Assembly: GCA_937928755.1 (NCBI GenBank) | Contig: CALEZI010000107.1 | Location: 17,175 to 81,174 of the forward strand | From: an uncultured Rhodanobacteraceae bacterium | GTDB taxonomy: Bacteria; Pseudomonadota; Gammaproteobacteria; Xanthomonadales; SZUA-5 | DNA length: 64,000 nt | Direction: 5' to 3' | Part shown: one piece after another, positions 27,961 through 36,989 of the stretch | Numbering within the stretch: the first letter of the stretch is position 1 | Layout: every line of letters starts with the position of its first letter | Notes under the pieces: generated by a model | What the model saw: the letters and a program-made list of their open reading frames with translations, nothing else | What the model was told of the DNA's origin: nothing | Database searches by the model: none | Position numbers and translations under genes: made by a program

Positions 27961-28268
27961 CACGCACCTGCGGGAGTCCTTGGCGCACTGCGGTGCACTG
28001 CTTCGGTGCGCACCATCGCGCATCAAACCGTCGGCGACCGCGGAGTCTGCTTTTTTGTCCGCAAAGGACGCAAAGGACGCAAAGGACGCAACGAGAACCA
28101 AGAACCAAGGTGTTGATGTTCTGCTGGCTTTGCTTTCCTTTGCGTTCTTTGCGTCCTTTGCGGAAAAGCTCTTCTTTCAGATGCTTGCGTCATGTTTGGT
28201 AAGGGGCTTCGACGGTTCGCGACACAAGCTCGCTCCCGCACAACAAAGGCGCGGCGCGCGCGCCGCCA
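27961..28268. other. Spacer with palindromic repeat
   Basis: 308 bases between the converging cdsA-like gene and the sensor kinase gene. It contains the second copy of the CGCAAAGGA-unit palindrome and no credible gene. Confidence 0.6.
28051..28168. repeat. Palindromic repeat of 9-base units, copy 2
   Basis: The left arm (28051-28092) repeats GACGCAAAG units after a T-run. The right arm (about 28134-28167) carries the complement with one changed base (CTTTGCGTTCTTTGCG). Same plan as 1735-1870. Confidence 0.8.
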
Positions 28269-31200
28269 TTACGGCGGTGCATCCCGCGGAAAGCGCAGGG
28301 TGAAGCGCGTGCCCCGGTCGGCTGCGCTGTTCACGTCGATCTGCCCGTGCAGGCGGCCGCTGACCAGGTTGTAGACGGTATGCAGCCCAAGGCCGATGAA
28401 GCCCTCCGCGCGCCTTGTGGTGAAGAAGGGCTCGAACACGCGCGGCAGGTCGCTGGCGTCGATGCCGCTGCCATCGTCGGCAAAACTGAGTTCGACCTGG
28501 GCGTCCGGCAGCGCGCGCGCGGAGATCCGCAGCACGCCAGCCCGTTGATCCCGGTAGGCATGCTGCAGGGCGTTCTGGGCGAAAGTGCTGATGATCTGCC
28601 CGAGCGTGCCGGGGTAATTGTCGAGCACCAGATCGGGCGGGCAGGTCAGTTGGAACTGGATCGGTCGGCGCTTCCAGGCGATTTCCAGATTCTCGATCAG
28701 TTCCTCGAGGAAATGCTTGAGTTCGAAGCGACGCCGCTCGTCGCTGCTCCGATCCACCGAAACCTGCTTGAAACTGCGCACCAGATGCGCGGCGCGCGCC
28801 AGATGGTCGTCGACCAGCTGGCCGGCCTGGCTGGCGGTGACCAGATACTGTTCGAGATCGCTCGCCTTCAGCGTGTGCGCCTGCATCTGCTTTTTCAGGC
28901 CGCGCAGTTGCTCGCTCTGTACCGAGGCCGCAGTCACCGCGATGCCCAGCGGCGTGTTGATCTCGTGCGCGACGCCGGCGACCAGTTGGCCAAGCGACGC
29001 CATCTTCTCGGCGGCCACCAGTTGCGCCTGGGCGTCGGTGAGGCGCACCACCGCCGTTTCGGCGCGCGCCTTAGCCTCGCTCAGCTCGTGTGTACGCTGC
29101 TCGACCATGAGTTCCAGTTCGTGCTCGTGGCGGCGCAGCTTGGCCAGATTCCAGCGGTAGCCGGCGTAGATCGACAGCCCCAGGCCAATCAGCGCCAGCA
29201 GCGCGAACCAGGGGGTTTGCCAATAGGCCGGCAGCACGCGAATGGCAATCGTCAGCGGTTGCGAGGCCATCGTTCCGACGCGGTTGCTGCCGCGGATCTC
29301 CAGCCGATAGTCGCCCGGCCACAGCTTGCTGTAGCTGGCGATGCGTCGGGTCGCGTCGGTCTCGATCCAGTCCTCGTCATAGCCGACCAGGCGGTGAAGG
29401 TAGCGATTGCGCTGCGGCGCGGAAAAGTCCAGCGCGGCGAACTCGACGCTGAAATTGCGCACATTGGCAGCCAGCGTCAGTCCTTGCTGCCATGCCGCGG
29501 ATTCGTGCACGATGCTGTCGATGCGCAGTTCGCTGATCGCCAGCGGCGGCTGGAAGTCCCAGCTGCGGAACCGCGCCGGGTCGACGATGGCGACGCCGCG
29601 GCTGCCGCCGAACATCAGTTGGCCGCTGCGCAGGCGCGCGTAGGAGCGATACCAGGCAGTACCGATATCGATGCCATCGGCGCGGCTCAACTCGTGCACG
29701 CTTTCGCTGCGCGGGTCATAGACATGCCGTTGAGTCCAGATGCGGCCCTGCGCATCGTCGAGCAGATTGGCACCAAAAGGGTGGCCGGCGATTCCGAGAC
29801 GCAGGCTGACCGCGTCCCATTCGGCGTGCTGTCCATTCCACCCGCGCAAGCGACTCAGGCCATTGGCGGTGTCGACCCACAACTGGCCGTTGCGATCGAT
29901 CAGCAGGCCGACGACGCTGCCGCCGGTCAACTCGGCGGCGCGCGGATCCTCGGGACTGGCCGCGATCATCGATTCGGCGCCGGGTTCCAGCACGTGCAGT
30001 CCGACCGTGCTGCCGACCCACAGGCGGCCGCTGGCCTCCAGCGCCAGTGCGTTGACGTCGGCAGCGAGCATGCCACCACCGCTGATCGGGATGCCCACGA
30101 CATGGCCACCATCTGCCGACCAGCGTGACAGGCCGGCATTGCTGCCGACCCAGAGGTCTCCGCCTGGATCGGCGAGCAGGCAGCGCACGGTGGAGCCGAC
30201 CAGGCCGCTGCGGGTGCCGATGGCTTCGAAGCTGCGGCTGTCCGGCAGATAGCGGAACATGCCGGCGAGGGTGCCCGCGAACACGCTGCCGTCGCGGGCC
30301 TGCGCCAGGCTCAGTACCATGCCGTTGCCGAGGCCGCCGGCGTGCGCCTGATCCGGTCTCAGGCTGGAGATCACGCCGCGCTCAGGATCGAGCACGTCGA
30401 TGCCCTGTTCGCGCGTGCCGAGCCAGATCTCGCCGCTGGCGAGTTCGAGAATGCTGCTGATGCTGGGGTTGGCCAGCGTGCCTGGCTGCGACGGGCGATG
30501 GTGCAACACGCGCACCGCGTCGTTGGCCGGATCGTGCTGTTGCAGGCCACCGCTGTAGCCGCCGATCCAGATCAAACCAGCACGGTCCTTGAGGAAAGCG
30601 CGCACCTGGGTATGCGACAGGCTGGTCGATACCGACGAATCCGGCTGAATCTGCCGGCGTACGCGACCACTGGCGACGTCGACCACGGTGATGCCGCCGA
30701 AGGCACCCAGCCACAGCTCATCGTCGCGCGGCTGGATCATCGCCAGCGCCAACGCCTCGGTGGCACTCGGCGTGCGTTCGAGGTCGATCGGGATGGCCAA
30801 TGCGGTTTCTTCGTTCGGCTCGATCAGATAGCTGCCGACCTGGGCGGTGCCGACGCCGATGCGGCCATCGGCGAGTTCATGCAGGCTCATGATCAACTGC
30901 CCGGCGAGGCGCGGGTCGCGGATTCGACGGTAACTGCCGTCGACCGCAGAACGTCGCGCGACGCCGTTCCAACTGCCGATCCAGAGATCGCCGCGGCGGT
31001 CGGCGAGCAGTGCGAACACGCGCTCATCGGTTTCGACGGTTGCGTCGCCAAAGCGGTCGATCTGTCGCGTGACCCGGCCGGTCGCGGGATCGAGCCGGTC
31101 GAGCCCGGCGCGCGTGCCTAGCCAGATGCTGCCGTCGGCGTCTTCTGCGAGCGCCCGTACCTGGTTGTGCGACAGACTGTCGCTACGGCCCGCCTGGTGG

Positions 31201-31568
31201 CTGTGGCGCGTGAAGTTGCCAGAGGCCGGATCGTAGACCGATACGCCGTCGGCATCGGTGGCGACCCACAATCGACCATCGCGCGCGACCAGCAACGCGC
31301 GGATGAACACGCCGCCAAGCGACTGCGGATCCTGCGGATCGCGGGCATAACGGCGGAAGCGATAACCATCGTGGCGGACCAGGCCGTTCGGCGTGCCGAT
31401 CCAGAGGAATCCGCTGTGGTCCTGCGCCAGCGCGGTGACGTTGTTTTCCGGAATGCTGTCGGCATCACCGACGCTGGCGAAATGCGCATCGCCGAGGTCG
31501 AGCAGCGCTTGCGCCGGCGCGCAGACCAGAGCCAACAACACCGCCAGCAATCGTAGTGCGCTGCGCAT
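28269..31568 (-). CDS. Two-component sensor kinase with N-terminal propeller domain
   Basis: A 1099-residue membrane histidine kinase. A signal peptide (about 1-22) is followed by two seven-bladed propellers made of two-component regulator repeats (for example GFLWIGTPNGLVR, GSIWLGTRAGLDR, GDLWVGSNAGLSR), then a Y_Y_Y domain (about 690-775), one transmembrane helix (785-806), a coiled coil, and the kinase core. The phosphoacceptor is His868 in GVAHEINTPLG, with N-box FAQNALQHAY, G1 DDGSGID and G2 GLGLHTV. Periplasmic propeller sensors of this kind often detect saccharides or other polymers. No receiver domain or response regulator gene is adjacent, so its partner is unknown. Confidence 0.93.
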   Translation of the reverse strand: MRSALRLLAVLLALVCAPAQALLDLGDAHFASVGDADSIPENNVTALAQDHSGFLWIGTPNGLVRHDGYRFRRYARDPQDPQSLGGVFIRALLVARDGRLWVATDADGVSVYDPASGNFTRHSHQAGRSDSLSHNQVRALAEDADGSIWLGTRAGLDRLDPATGRVTRQIDRFGDATVETDERVFALLADRRGDLWIGSWNGVARRSAVDGSYRRIRDPRLAGQLIMSLHELADGRIGVGTAQVGSYLIEPNEETALAIPIDLERTPSATEALALAMIQPRDDELWLGAFGGITVVDVASGRVRRQIQPDSSVSTSLSHTQVRAFLKDRAGLIWIGGYSGGLQQHDPANDAVRVLHHRPSQPGTLANPSISSILELASGEIWLGTREQGIDVLDPERGVISSLRPDQAHAGGLGNGMVLSLAQARDGSVFAGTLAGMFRYLPDSRSFEAIGTRSGLVGSTVRCLLADPGGDLWVGSNAGLSRWSADGGHVVGIPISGGGMLAADVNALALEASGRLWVGSTVGLHVLEPGAESMIAASPEDPRAAELTGGSVVGLLIDRNGQLWVDTANGLSRLRGWNGQHAEWDAVSLRLGIAGHPFGANLLDDAQGRIWTQRHVYDPRSESVHELSRADGIDIGTAWYRSYARLRSGQLMFGGSRGVAIVDPARFRSWDFQPPLAISELRIDSIVHESAAWQQGLTLAANVRNFSVEFAALDFSAPQRNRYLHRLVGYDEDWIETDATRRIASYSKLWPGDYRLEIRGSNRVGTMASQPLTIAIRVLPAYWQTPWFALLALIGLGLSIYAGYRWNLAKLRRHEHELELMVEQRTHELSEAKARAETAVVRLTDAQAQLVAAEKMASLGQLVAGVAHEINTPLGIAVTAASVQSEQLRGLKKQMQAHTLKASDLEQYLVTASQAGQLVDDHLARAAHLVRSFKQVSVDRSSDERRRFELKHFLEELIENLEIAWKRRPIQFQLTCPPDLVLDNYPGTLGQIISTFAQNALQHAYRDQRAGVLRISARALPDAQVELSFADDGSGIDASDLPRVFEPFFTTRRAEGFIGLGLHTVYNLVSGRLHGQIDVNSAADRGTRFTLRFPRDAPP

Positions 31569-31659
31569 GGGCCTATGTTAGATCAGTGCCAGCTCGATAC
31601 GTTGCGCCCAGATGGTTTCCCCGGCATGGCCGCCTGCCTGACGAGTCGCGCGCAGTGCG

Positions 31660-32064
31660 TCAGGGGCAACTGGCCGGGTCGACAGTGACCATCACGATTT
31701 CACCCCCGGCGCTGTTGAGGTAGCGTTTTGCCAGGCGCAGGTTGGCCTTTACGTAGACATCCTTCGATCCTGCCAGTTCGCGGCAGATATCGGAGCGCGA
31801 CGCAGTGTCGAGCACTTGCTGCAACGCCGGATCGGCCACGCCGCCCGGCTCGGTCAGCAGCGTCACCGTCGACACCACCGTATTGCCCGATGCGCTGATG
31901 CTGTCGAGCCGGAAACCATCGCCGAGGTCGGCGGGAAAACTCACGCGCCGTGCCGCCTCGGCAGCGACCAGGTCGGCCGTCACCGGTTTGGCGCCCGACC
32001 CGGAAAACGTCCAGATCAGCAGGATCAGGAACAGGAAGGCGACAATCTTGAGCAGTTTCACCAT
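31660..32064 (-). CDS. Uncharacterised membrane-anchored protein
   Basis: 134 residues: an N-terminal hydrophobic segment (about 5-20, KIVAFLFLILLIWTF) that could be an anchor or signal, then a soluble domain with one Cys pair (SRSDICREL and the C-terminal DPASCP), perhaps a disulfide in the periplasm. The start MVKLLK is preceded by GAG. I do not recognise the family. Confidence 0.7.
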   Translation of the reverse strand: MVKLLKIVAFLFLILLIWTFSGSGAKPVTADLVAAEAARRVSFPADLGDGFRLDSISASGNTVVSTVTLLTEPGGVADPALQQVLDTASRSDICRELAGSKDVYVKANLRLAKRYLNSAGGEIVMVTVDPASCP

Positions 32065-32296
32065 CAACGGATCTCGAGGATGCGGCGGCGGGATTTGCAC
32101 CGACGAGTCTCCCACAGCAGCCGCCCGCAAAGCGGTCCGGTTGCACCGGCAAGATGCGCAACAGGAGCGGGCGGCGGGTGAGCTGTTGTGGTCAGGCGGG
32201 CACCGCCCGTCCCCGGTGTGCAGCATCGGGCGGACTTGTGTTCAGCATGGCTGGGTTAGGTTGACAGGATCGCGGCGACGAGCGCTGGGGCGTGCG

Positions 32297-33067
32297 ATGT
32301 CTGCGTCTGCATCGGGGATTCCTGTATTGGCACTGTGGCTGGCGTGGGCCGGCGCTTGTGTTGCCGGCGCCAGCGAGTTGCCGCTGCAGCCGATTGCGGT
32401 CTCCGCCGAGGTCGAGGTCGACGGCCGCCCGCTCGCCATCGACGCTGTGATCACGCTGGGCCCGACGCAGGCGCCGGGTTCTGCGGTGCGGGCGACGACC
32501 TTGATCGACCTCGGCAACGTGGTCGCAGCGCTGCACGCCGGCATGCTGCGGCGCCTGCCGCGGGAGCACTGCCAGCGGCACGTTGCCGACAACTGGGTGG
32601 CCCGGATGCGGCGCTACAGCGTCAGCGTGGACGACGGGCGATTGCTGCTCGAGGTCGGGCTTCAGGTCGAGGTCTGGGCGTGCCTCGACTGGCGCGGCAA
32701 TGAACTGCGCCGGCGCATTGCCGAAGGGCGCGTCTACGCGCGCTTGCCGCTGCGTCTGCAGGTCGCCGACGACGGCCTGCGTCTGCACGCAGAGCGGCCG
32801 CAAGTCGATGCCTACGGTCCACTGGGCGACGCCGCCCGAGTCTATTTCGCCGCGCGCGGCGTGGAGATCGGCGAGGTGCTGGAGTCCAGGATGGCCGCGT
32901 TCAACGCGCGCCAGCGCGTTTTTCCGATTCCCGCACTCTGGCTACACACGGGCACGCTGCGTTCCGCCCGTTTCGTCGATCGCGGGCGACCGTCGATCGA
33001 GATCGTCGCTGAATTGCAGCCTGCGTTGCCCGGCTGGGCCGGGCGGATGCTCGGTCGCAGCCCCTGA
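32297..33067 (+). CDS. Uncharacterised secreted protein
   Basis: 256 residues with a signal peptide ending near residue 25 (ACVAGASE). The rest is a soluble domain rich in beta-strand patterns, with two Cys (in REHCQRH and VWACLDW). No known motif. The start MSASASG was chosen because it yields the signal peptide; a longer frame upstream overlaps the neighbouring minus-strand gene. Divergent from that gene with about 230 bases between. Confidence 0.65.
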   Translation: MSASASGIPVLALWLAWAGACVAGASELPLQPIAVSAEVEVDGRPLAIDAVITLGPTQAPGSAVRATTLIDLGNVVAALHAGMLRRLPREHCQRHVADNWVARMRRYSVSVDDGRLLLEVGLQVEVWACLDWRGNELRRRIAEGRVYARLPLRLQVADDGLRLHAERPQVDAYGPLGDAARVYFAARGVEIGEVLESRMAAFNARQRVFPIPALWLHTGTLRSARFVDRGRPSIEIVAELQPALPGWAGRMLGRSP

Positions 33068-33358
33068 ATGCCACGGGTACTTTGCAAATCATTGGCGATC
33101 GGGTTGCCGTGAAAGTCGTTCGGATGATGTGCGTAAGGTTGATTAGCTTGGGCGAAATGCAAGGGATGGATGGGACGCTGTGTGGCGACGATAGCTGCAA
33201 GGATGACTTCGTGTAATCGAAGCGATGCGGACGGTGTAGCGAAGTCTGCAGGCGATAATCCGGCTGTGCCTCAAAATATTGCCGCAGTCATTCCAGAACA
33301 TTACAACAGCGTGCCCAAACGGGTTGAAGCATGAGCGTGCGCACATGGGGGAACGTGT

Positions 33359-34153
33359 ATGAGGGTGCGGTATTACTTGATTGGACTCGGCCTGGTCATG
33401 GTGGCGAGTTTGACTGGCTACTTGATGTTCAATAATGGAGCTTCAGAGGTCGCCGAGGGGGTTCGTACGAAATCCCGTGAAACCGCCACTTTGGATATAA
33501 ACGAGATTGAATTGCAGGCGGGCGCGGAAACGACCGATAGAGCCACGCCTTCGGTACCTCCGCAAAATCCTGTTGCACCCCAATTCCTCATGCAGGACCA
33601 TCCCGCTGCTCCAACAACTCCAGAGGAGTTGGCATGGTTGAAGCGAGCCGGATTTCCCGATCGACAAATGGTACAGCTCCTTGATCGCATGTCCATCGCG
33701 GAGTTGCGAGTCGAAGCAGCGAGAGGAAATCTGGATGCGCAGGTCCAGCTTGGACGGAAGCTTGGAAGACTCGACAGCGGTGAGGAACCATTTGATCTCT
33801 TGAAGGATGCTGTGATAAAGGGGTCGATATATGCCCTCGGAGTAATGGCAGAAATACATGCATACGGCAGCCCTCGCTATCGGAATTACGCGTTGGCAAG
33901 CGCATACTATCAAGTAGGAGCGCTCTGTGGTGATTATAGTATGCTAATCAACAACGTGCTAATTCAATCGTCGCTCGGACCCGACGGAACAGCGGTGGCG
34001 GAGCTGGAAGCCAGGCGAATTTTCTTGTCCTTGAATGAGGAAAGGACGCGAATTGCCGGGCAGTCAATCATCCAGGAAATGCGCCCTGGGCACGAGGAGA
34101 TGCTGCGCACGTTTTACCAACGGTGGGTGGCGTCGCGGTCAGGCAGTAAATAG
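33359..34153 (+). CDS. Uncharacterised Sel1-like protein in an AT-richer patch
   Basis: 264 residues. An N-terminal anchor (about 5-25) is followed by a low-complexity linker and, from about residue 110, helical repeats resembling Sel1/TPR units (NLDAQVQLGRKLG, YALASAYYQVGALCGD). Codon use differs from the neighbours: frequent ATA, TTG, AGA, GGA and AAA, with a visibly lower GC content from about 33.1 to 34.2 kb. It is probably a recent acquisition. The function cannot be inferred; Sel1-type proteins often mediate protein contacts. Confidence 0.72.
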   Translation: MRVRYYLIGLGLVMVASLTGYLMFNNGASEVAEGVRTKSRETATLDINEIELQAGAETTDRATPSVPPQNPVAPQFLMQDHPAAPTTPEELAWLKRAGFPDRQMVQLLDRMSIAELRVEAARGNLDAQVQLGRKLGRLDSGEEPFDLLKDAVIKGSIYALGVMAEIHAYGSPRYRNYALASAYYQVGALCGDYSMLINNVLIQSSLGPDGTAVAELEARRIFLSLNEERTRIAGQSIIQEMRPGHEEMLRTFYQRWVASRSGSK

Positions 34154-34234
34154 GTTCAAGGTTGTCAATTTCATCAACGATGGCTTTCCCCTGCTGGCTT
34201 GACGACGCATATTGTGTCGCCAAGCCAAGGTCCA

Positions 34235-35734
34235 TTACCACCGGTATCTGACCGTGTAGCGAACTTTCGCCGTGGCGTCCGCCGGAATCAGCACGTTGAA
34301 ATCCATCGTTTGCTGATCGCGCTTGTCGCCCTTGTGCGTGGTCTGCAGCAGTTCCCAACCGCTCCAGCGGTAAAAGTACTCGCGGATCACGACTTCCGCC
34401 GCGACCTGCTTGCGGTTGCGCACTTCGATCTCGAAAGTTTCATCCAGGGTCTTGCCGTTGGTGTCGACCTTGAAATCGATCTGCTTGCGCTCGCCGACGA
34501 CATCGAAGGAATTGCCGAGCTTGATGCGCAGGGTCTCGTTGCGTGGCGTATGCGCGATCAGGTCCTCGCCGATGAATTCGAGCGAGCCATCGACCGAGGC
34601 CTGGTTGACGCGCACGCGCCCGGCCGGCAGCGGCATGCCCATGCGGTTCTCGGCCTTGTTGGCGAATTCGAGGAACGCGCCGACCTGACCCTTGTGGGTC
34701 GCACCGAGATTCTGGTCGAAGTTCGGCGTGCCGCCCCACAACGGATAGGCGTATGGGCTGGCGCTGAATACCAGTTGTTTCTTGCAGCCGACGCCGATCG
34801 CCGCCGGGAACAGCTCCAGCTGCTTGGTCGAGTTGTCCGGCAGATCGCTGCGCCGGCCGAGCGTGTACAGGTGGTACTCGAACAGCGAGGATTCCTGGAA
34901 GCCGTCGGGTTCCCCCGGCGCCGATGCGACCATCATGTCCAGGCGCTTGCTCATCATCTGCGGAGCCGCCGGGGCCCGGTTGACCTCGCCTGCGACCAGT
35001 TTGAGCTTGGCCTGCGGATAGCTGCCGCCGGACTGGTTGACGATGGTCACCCAGGCCGCGAGATCCATCGAGCAGCTGTTGCCGCTCTCGTTCAAGGTGA
35101 CGTTGTAGTCGGCCCACCAGGTCATGCCCTGGGTCTGGTAGGCGACCTGCGCGTCGTGATCGCCGCCGCGCGCGCTGTCGGTCAGCCAGACCAGCGTCGG
35201 CCGCGTGATCAGACCGCCGGGCAGGGATGGGAAACGCACATCGTCGTAACGCGACAGCGAGCGGACTTCGCCGGTCGAGAATTGCATCAGCAGTCCGCCC
35301 TGGGTGCCGAGCAATACGCCGTCGTAGCTCCTGATTTCGTTGCCGTCGGCGCGCTCGACGCTGATCTGCTCACCGATGTAGCGTTCCATCAACTTCTCGG
35401 CGCTGACCAGGTCGAACTGGAAATTCTGTTCCAGCACGCGCGTGCCGGCCGGGTCGGTCAGCGATGCGAAGCTGACGGTGGTCGGGTCGATCAGCTTGGC
35501 GACGTCGGTGAAGCGCACCTCGCCGCGGCCCTTTGGAACCGCCATCTTGCGCTGGTCGCGCACCAGTGCGTAACCCGGCAAACCGGCCGCGCCGTAGCCG
35601 GAGAGTGCGCCGACATTGATCTGTCCCGGTTGCGCCGAGCTGTAGATGGTCAAAGCGTAATCGGCATCGGCAGCGGGTGCCGTGGCGGAAAGGCTCATGG
35701 CGAGAGCCGCGACGAGCTTCGCAGTTGTGGACAT
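34235..35734 (-). CDS. DUF4139 domain-containing protein
   Basis: 499 residues with a signal peptide (cleavage near residue 22, APAADA). The mature protein is built of beta-sandwich repeats; the central and C-terminal parts match the DUF4139 family (VWLTDSARGGDHDAQVAYQT, WWADYNVTLNE, VEVRNRK-like IEVRNRKQVAAEVVIREY). These are predicted periplasmic or surface proteins of unknown role. I choose the ATG at 35732-35734 because AGGA sits 9 bases before it; the ATG at 35743 directly abuts AGG. Confidence 0.85.
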   Translation of the reverse strand: MSTTAKLVAALAMSLSATAPAADADYALTIYSSAQPGQINVGALSGYGAAGLPGYALVRDQRKMAVPKGRGEVRFTDVAKLIDPTTVSFASLTDPAGTRVLEQNFQFDLVSAEKLMERYIGEQISVERADGNEIRSYDGVLLGTQGGLLMQFSTGEVRSLSRYDDVRFPSLPGGLITRPTLVWLTDSARGGDHDAQVAYQTQGMTWWADYNVTLNESGNSCSMDLAAWVTIVNQSGGSYPQAKLKLVAGEVNRAPAAPQMMSKRLDMMVASAPGEPDGFQESSLFEYHLYTLGRRSDLPDNSTKQLELFPAAIGVGCKKQLVFSASPYAYPLWGGTPNFDQNLGATHKGQVGAFLEFANKAENRMGMPLPAGRVRVNQASVDGSLEFIGEDLIAHTPRNETLRIKLGNSFDVVGERKQIDFKVDTNGKTLDETFEIEVRNRKQVAAEVVIREYFYRWSGWELLQTTHKGDKRDQQTMDFNVLIPADATAKVRYTVRYRW

Positions 35735-35896
35735 GGCAGGCATCCTGGATGTTGCGACATTGGGGTCAGCATCAGGAACGTGGCCGGGCAGGAAACGGGG
35801 TTGAGGCGATGTGCATGTGGGTCACCGAGCAGGCGAACGGTGCTGCCCGCAGGTCGGCCTTGCATGACGCGCGGCCGACGCATGCAGCCGCTGCAT

Positions 35897-36745
35897 TCAG
35901 GAAGGGCTGTTTGCCGGCGCCGGCTTGACCGAGTTGCGTCGGGCCCGTTGCTTCCACAACTGGATCCAGTCCTTGAACACCCCGAAGTGCGCCTGCCCGA
36001 GCGAGGTGGTGACTTCCCCATCGGTCATTCCGCTTGGCGGAAACTCGCCTCTTGCCGGTTTGTACCAGGTGCCGAACAGTCGATCCCAGATCGGGAAATA
36101 TGCGGCGAAGTTGCGGTTCTGATGATGCGGCAGGCTGGAGTGGTGGATGCGGTGGACTTGTGGACCGGCCAGCCAGCTGGTCAGCGGACCCATCGACAGA
36201 CGCATGTTCAAATGGGTGAACACGGCCCAGATCAAGGCCAGTTCCCAGATCAGCAGCGTGTAGGCGCCGTTGACGTTGACCAGGCCCATTGGAATGAAGA
36301 TGAACGGGATACGGTAAACGTTCTCCATCCAGTGGTGGCGAAAACTGGTCGTCGCGTTGAGGTGAACTTCGGTGTGATGCATCTTGTGATGCGCCCAGAA
36401 CCACGCCCAGGTGTGCTGAAAGCGATGAAACCAGTAGTAGAGGAAATCGTGCAGCAGCAACAGCAGCGCGAACTGGGCCAGACCGCCGATCACGCCGGGA
36501 GGAAAGTCGATGGTGAACAACGGGCCGCCCAGCGCATTGATGCCCAAGGGCGTGAGTTGCCCGGCCGCCAGCATGACCAGGTTGGTCATCACGACGAAAT
36601 TGACGATCCAAATCATGTTGAACACGATTGCCGACGCCGGCTGCTCCTTTTCGTTCGGGCGCAGGTATTCGACCGCAAGGCCGGCGGCGCACAGGGCGAA
36701 AATCTTTGGCGTTCCGGCCAGCAGGGACTGCAGGGTTTCCATCAT
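35897..36745 (-). CDS. Fatty acid hydroxylase / sterol desaturase family protein
   Basis: Membrane di-iron oxygenase of 282 residues with the three histidine clusters HDFLYYWFHR, HKMHH and HRIHH, all within the range expected for this superfamily, and about four membrane helices. Family members hydroxylate or desaturate fatty acyl or sterol chains. The substrate cannot be told from sequence. It is next to the DUF4139 gene on the same strand (about 150 bases apart). Confidence 0.9.
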   Translation of the reverse strand: MMETLQSLLAGTPKIFALCAAGLAVEYLRPNEKEQPASAIVFNMIWIVNFVVMTNLVMLAAGQLTPLGINALGGPLFTIDFPPGVIGGLAQFALLLLLHDFLYYWFHRFQHTWAWFWAHHKMHHTEVHLNATTSFRHHWMENVYRIPFIFIPMGLVNVNGAYTLLIWELALIWAVFTHLNMRLSMGPLTSWLAGPQVHRIHHSSLPHHQNRNFAAYFPIWDRLFGTWYKPARGEFPPSGMTDGEVTTSLGQAHFGVFKDWIQLWKQRARRNSVKPAPANSPS

Positions 36746-36989
36746 CGGGAGATCAACCGGCTAGGGGACATGAGGCGGCGGCAAGTTGCGGCATCGCGAA
36801 GAGCGCGGTGCGGCGGACGCCGTCGCGGATTCTACCTGCAGACCCGTCGACGGCGTGTTCGGTTCCGGCCTGTCGTCGGCAGGCTCGGTGGCTCCAGCCT
36901 CTCTCGCTTCCGCGCGGATGGCGCTGACCTCGGAAGCGCAGGTCCGAAAGCGGCGAGCGCGCAAGTCTGGCCGCGGTTACGATGGCGCC

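Noticed and set aside
33143..33346. 67-residue minus-strand frame in the AT-richer spacer
   Set aside because: No ribosome site and no recognisable composition of a real protein.
35772..36692. 306-residue shadow frame over the sterol-desaturase gene
   Set aside because: The true frame has the three His clusters; this one has none.
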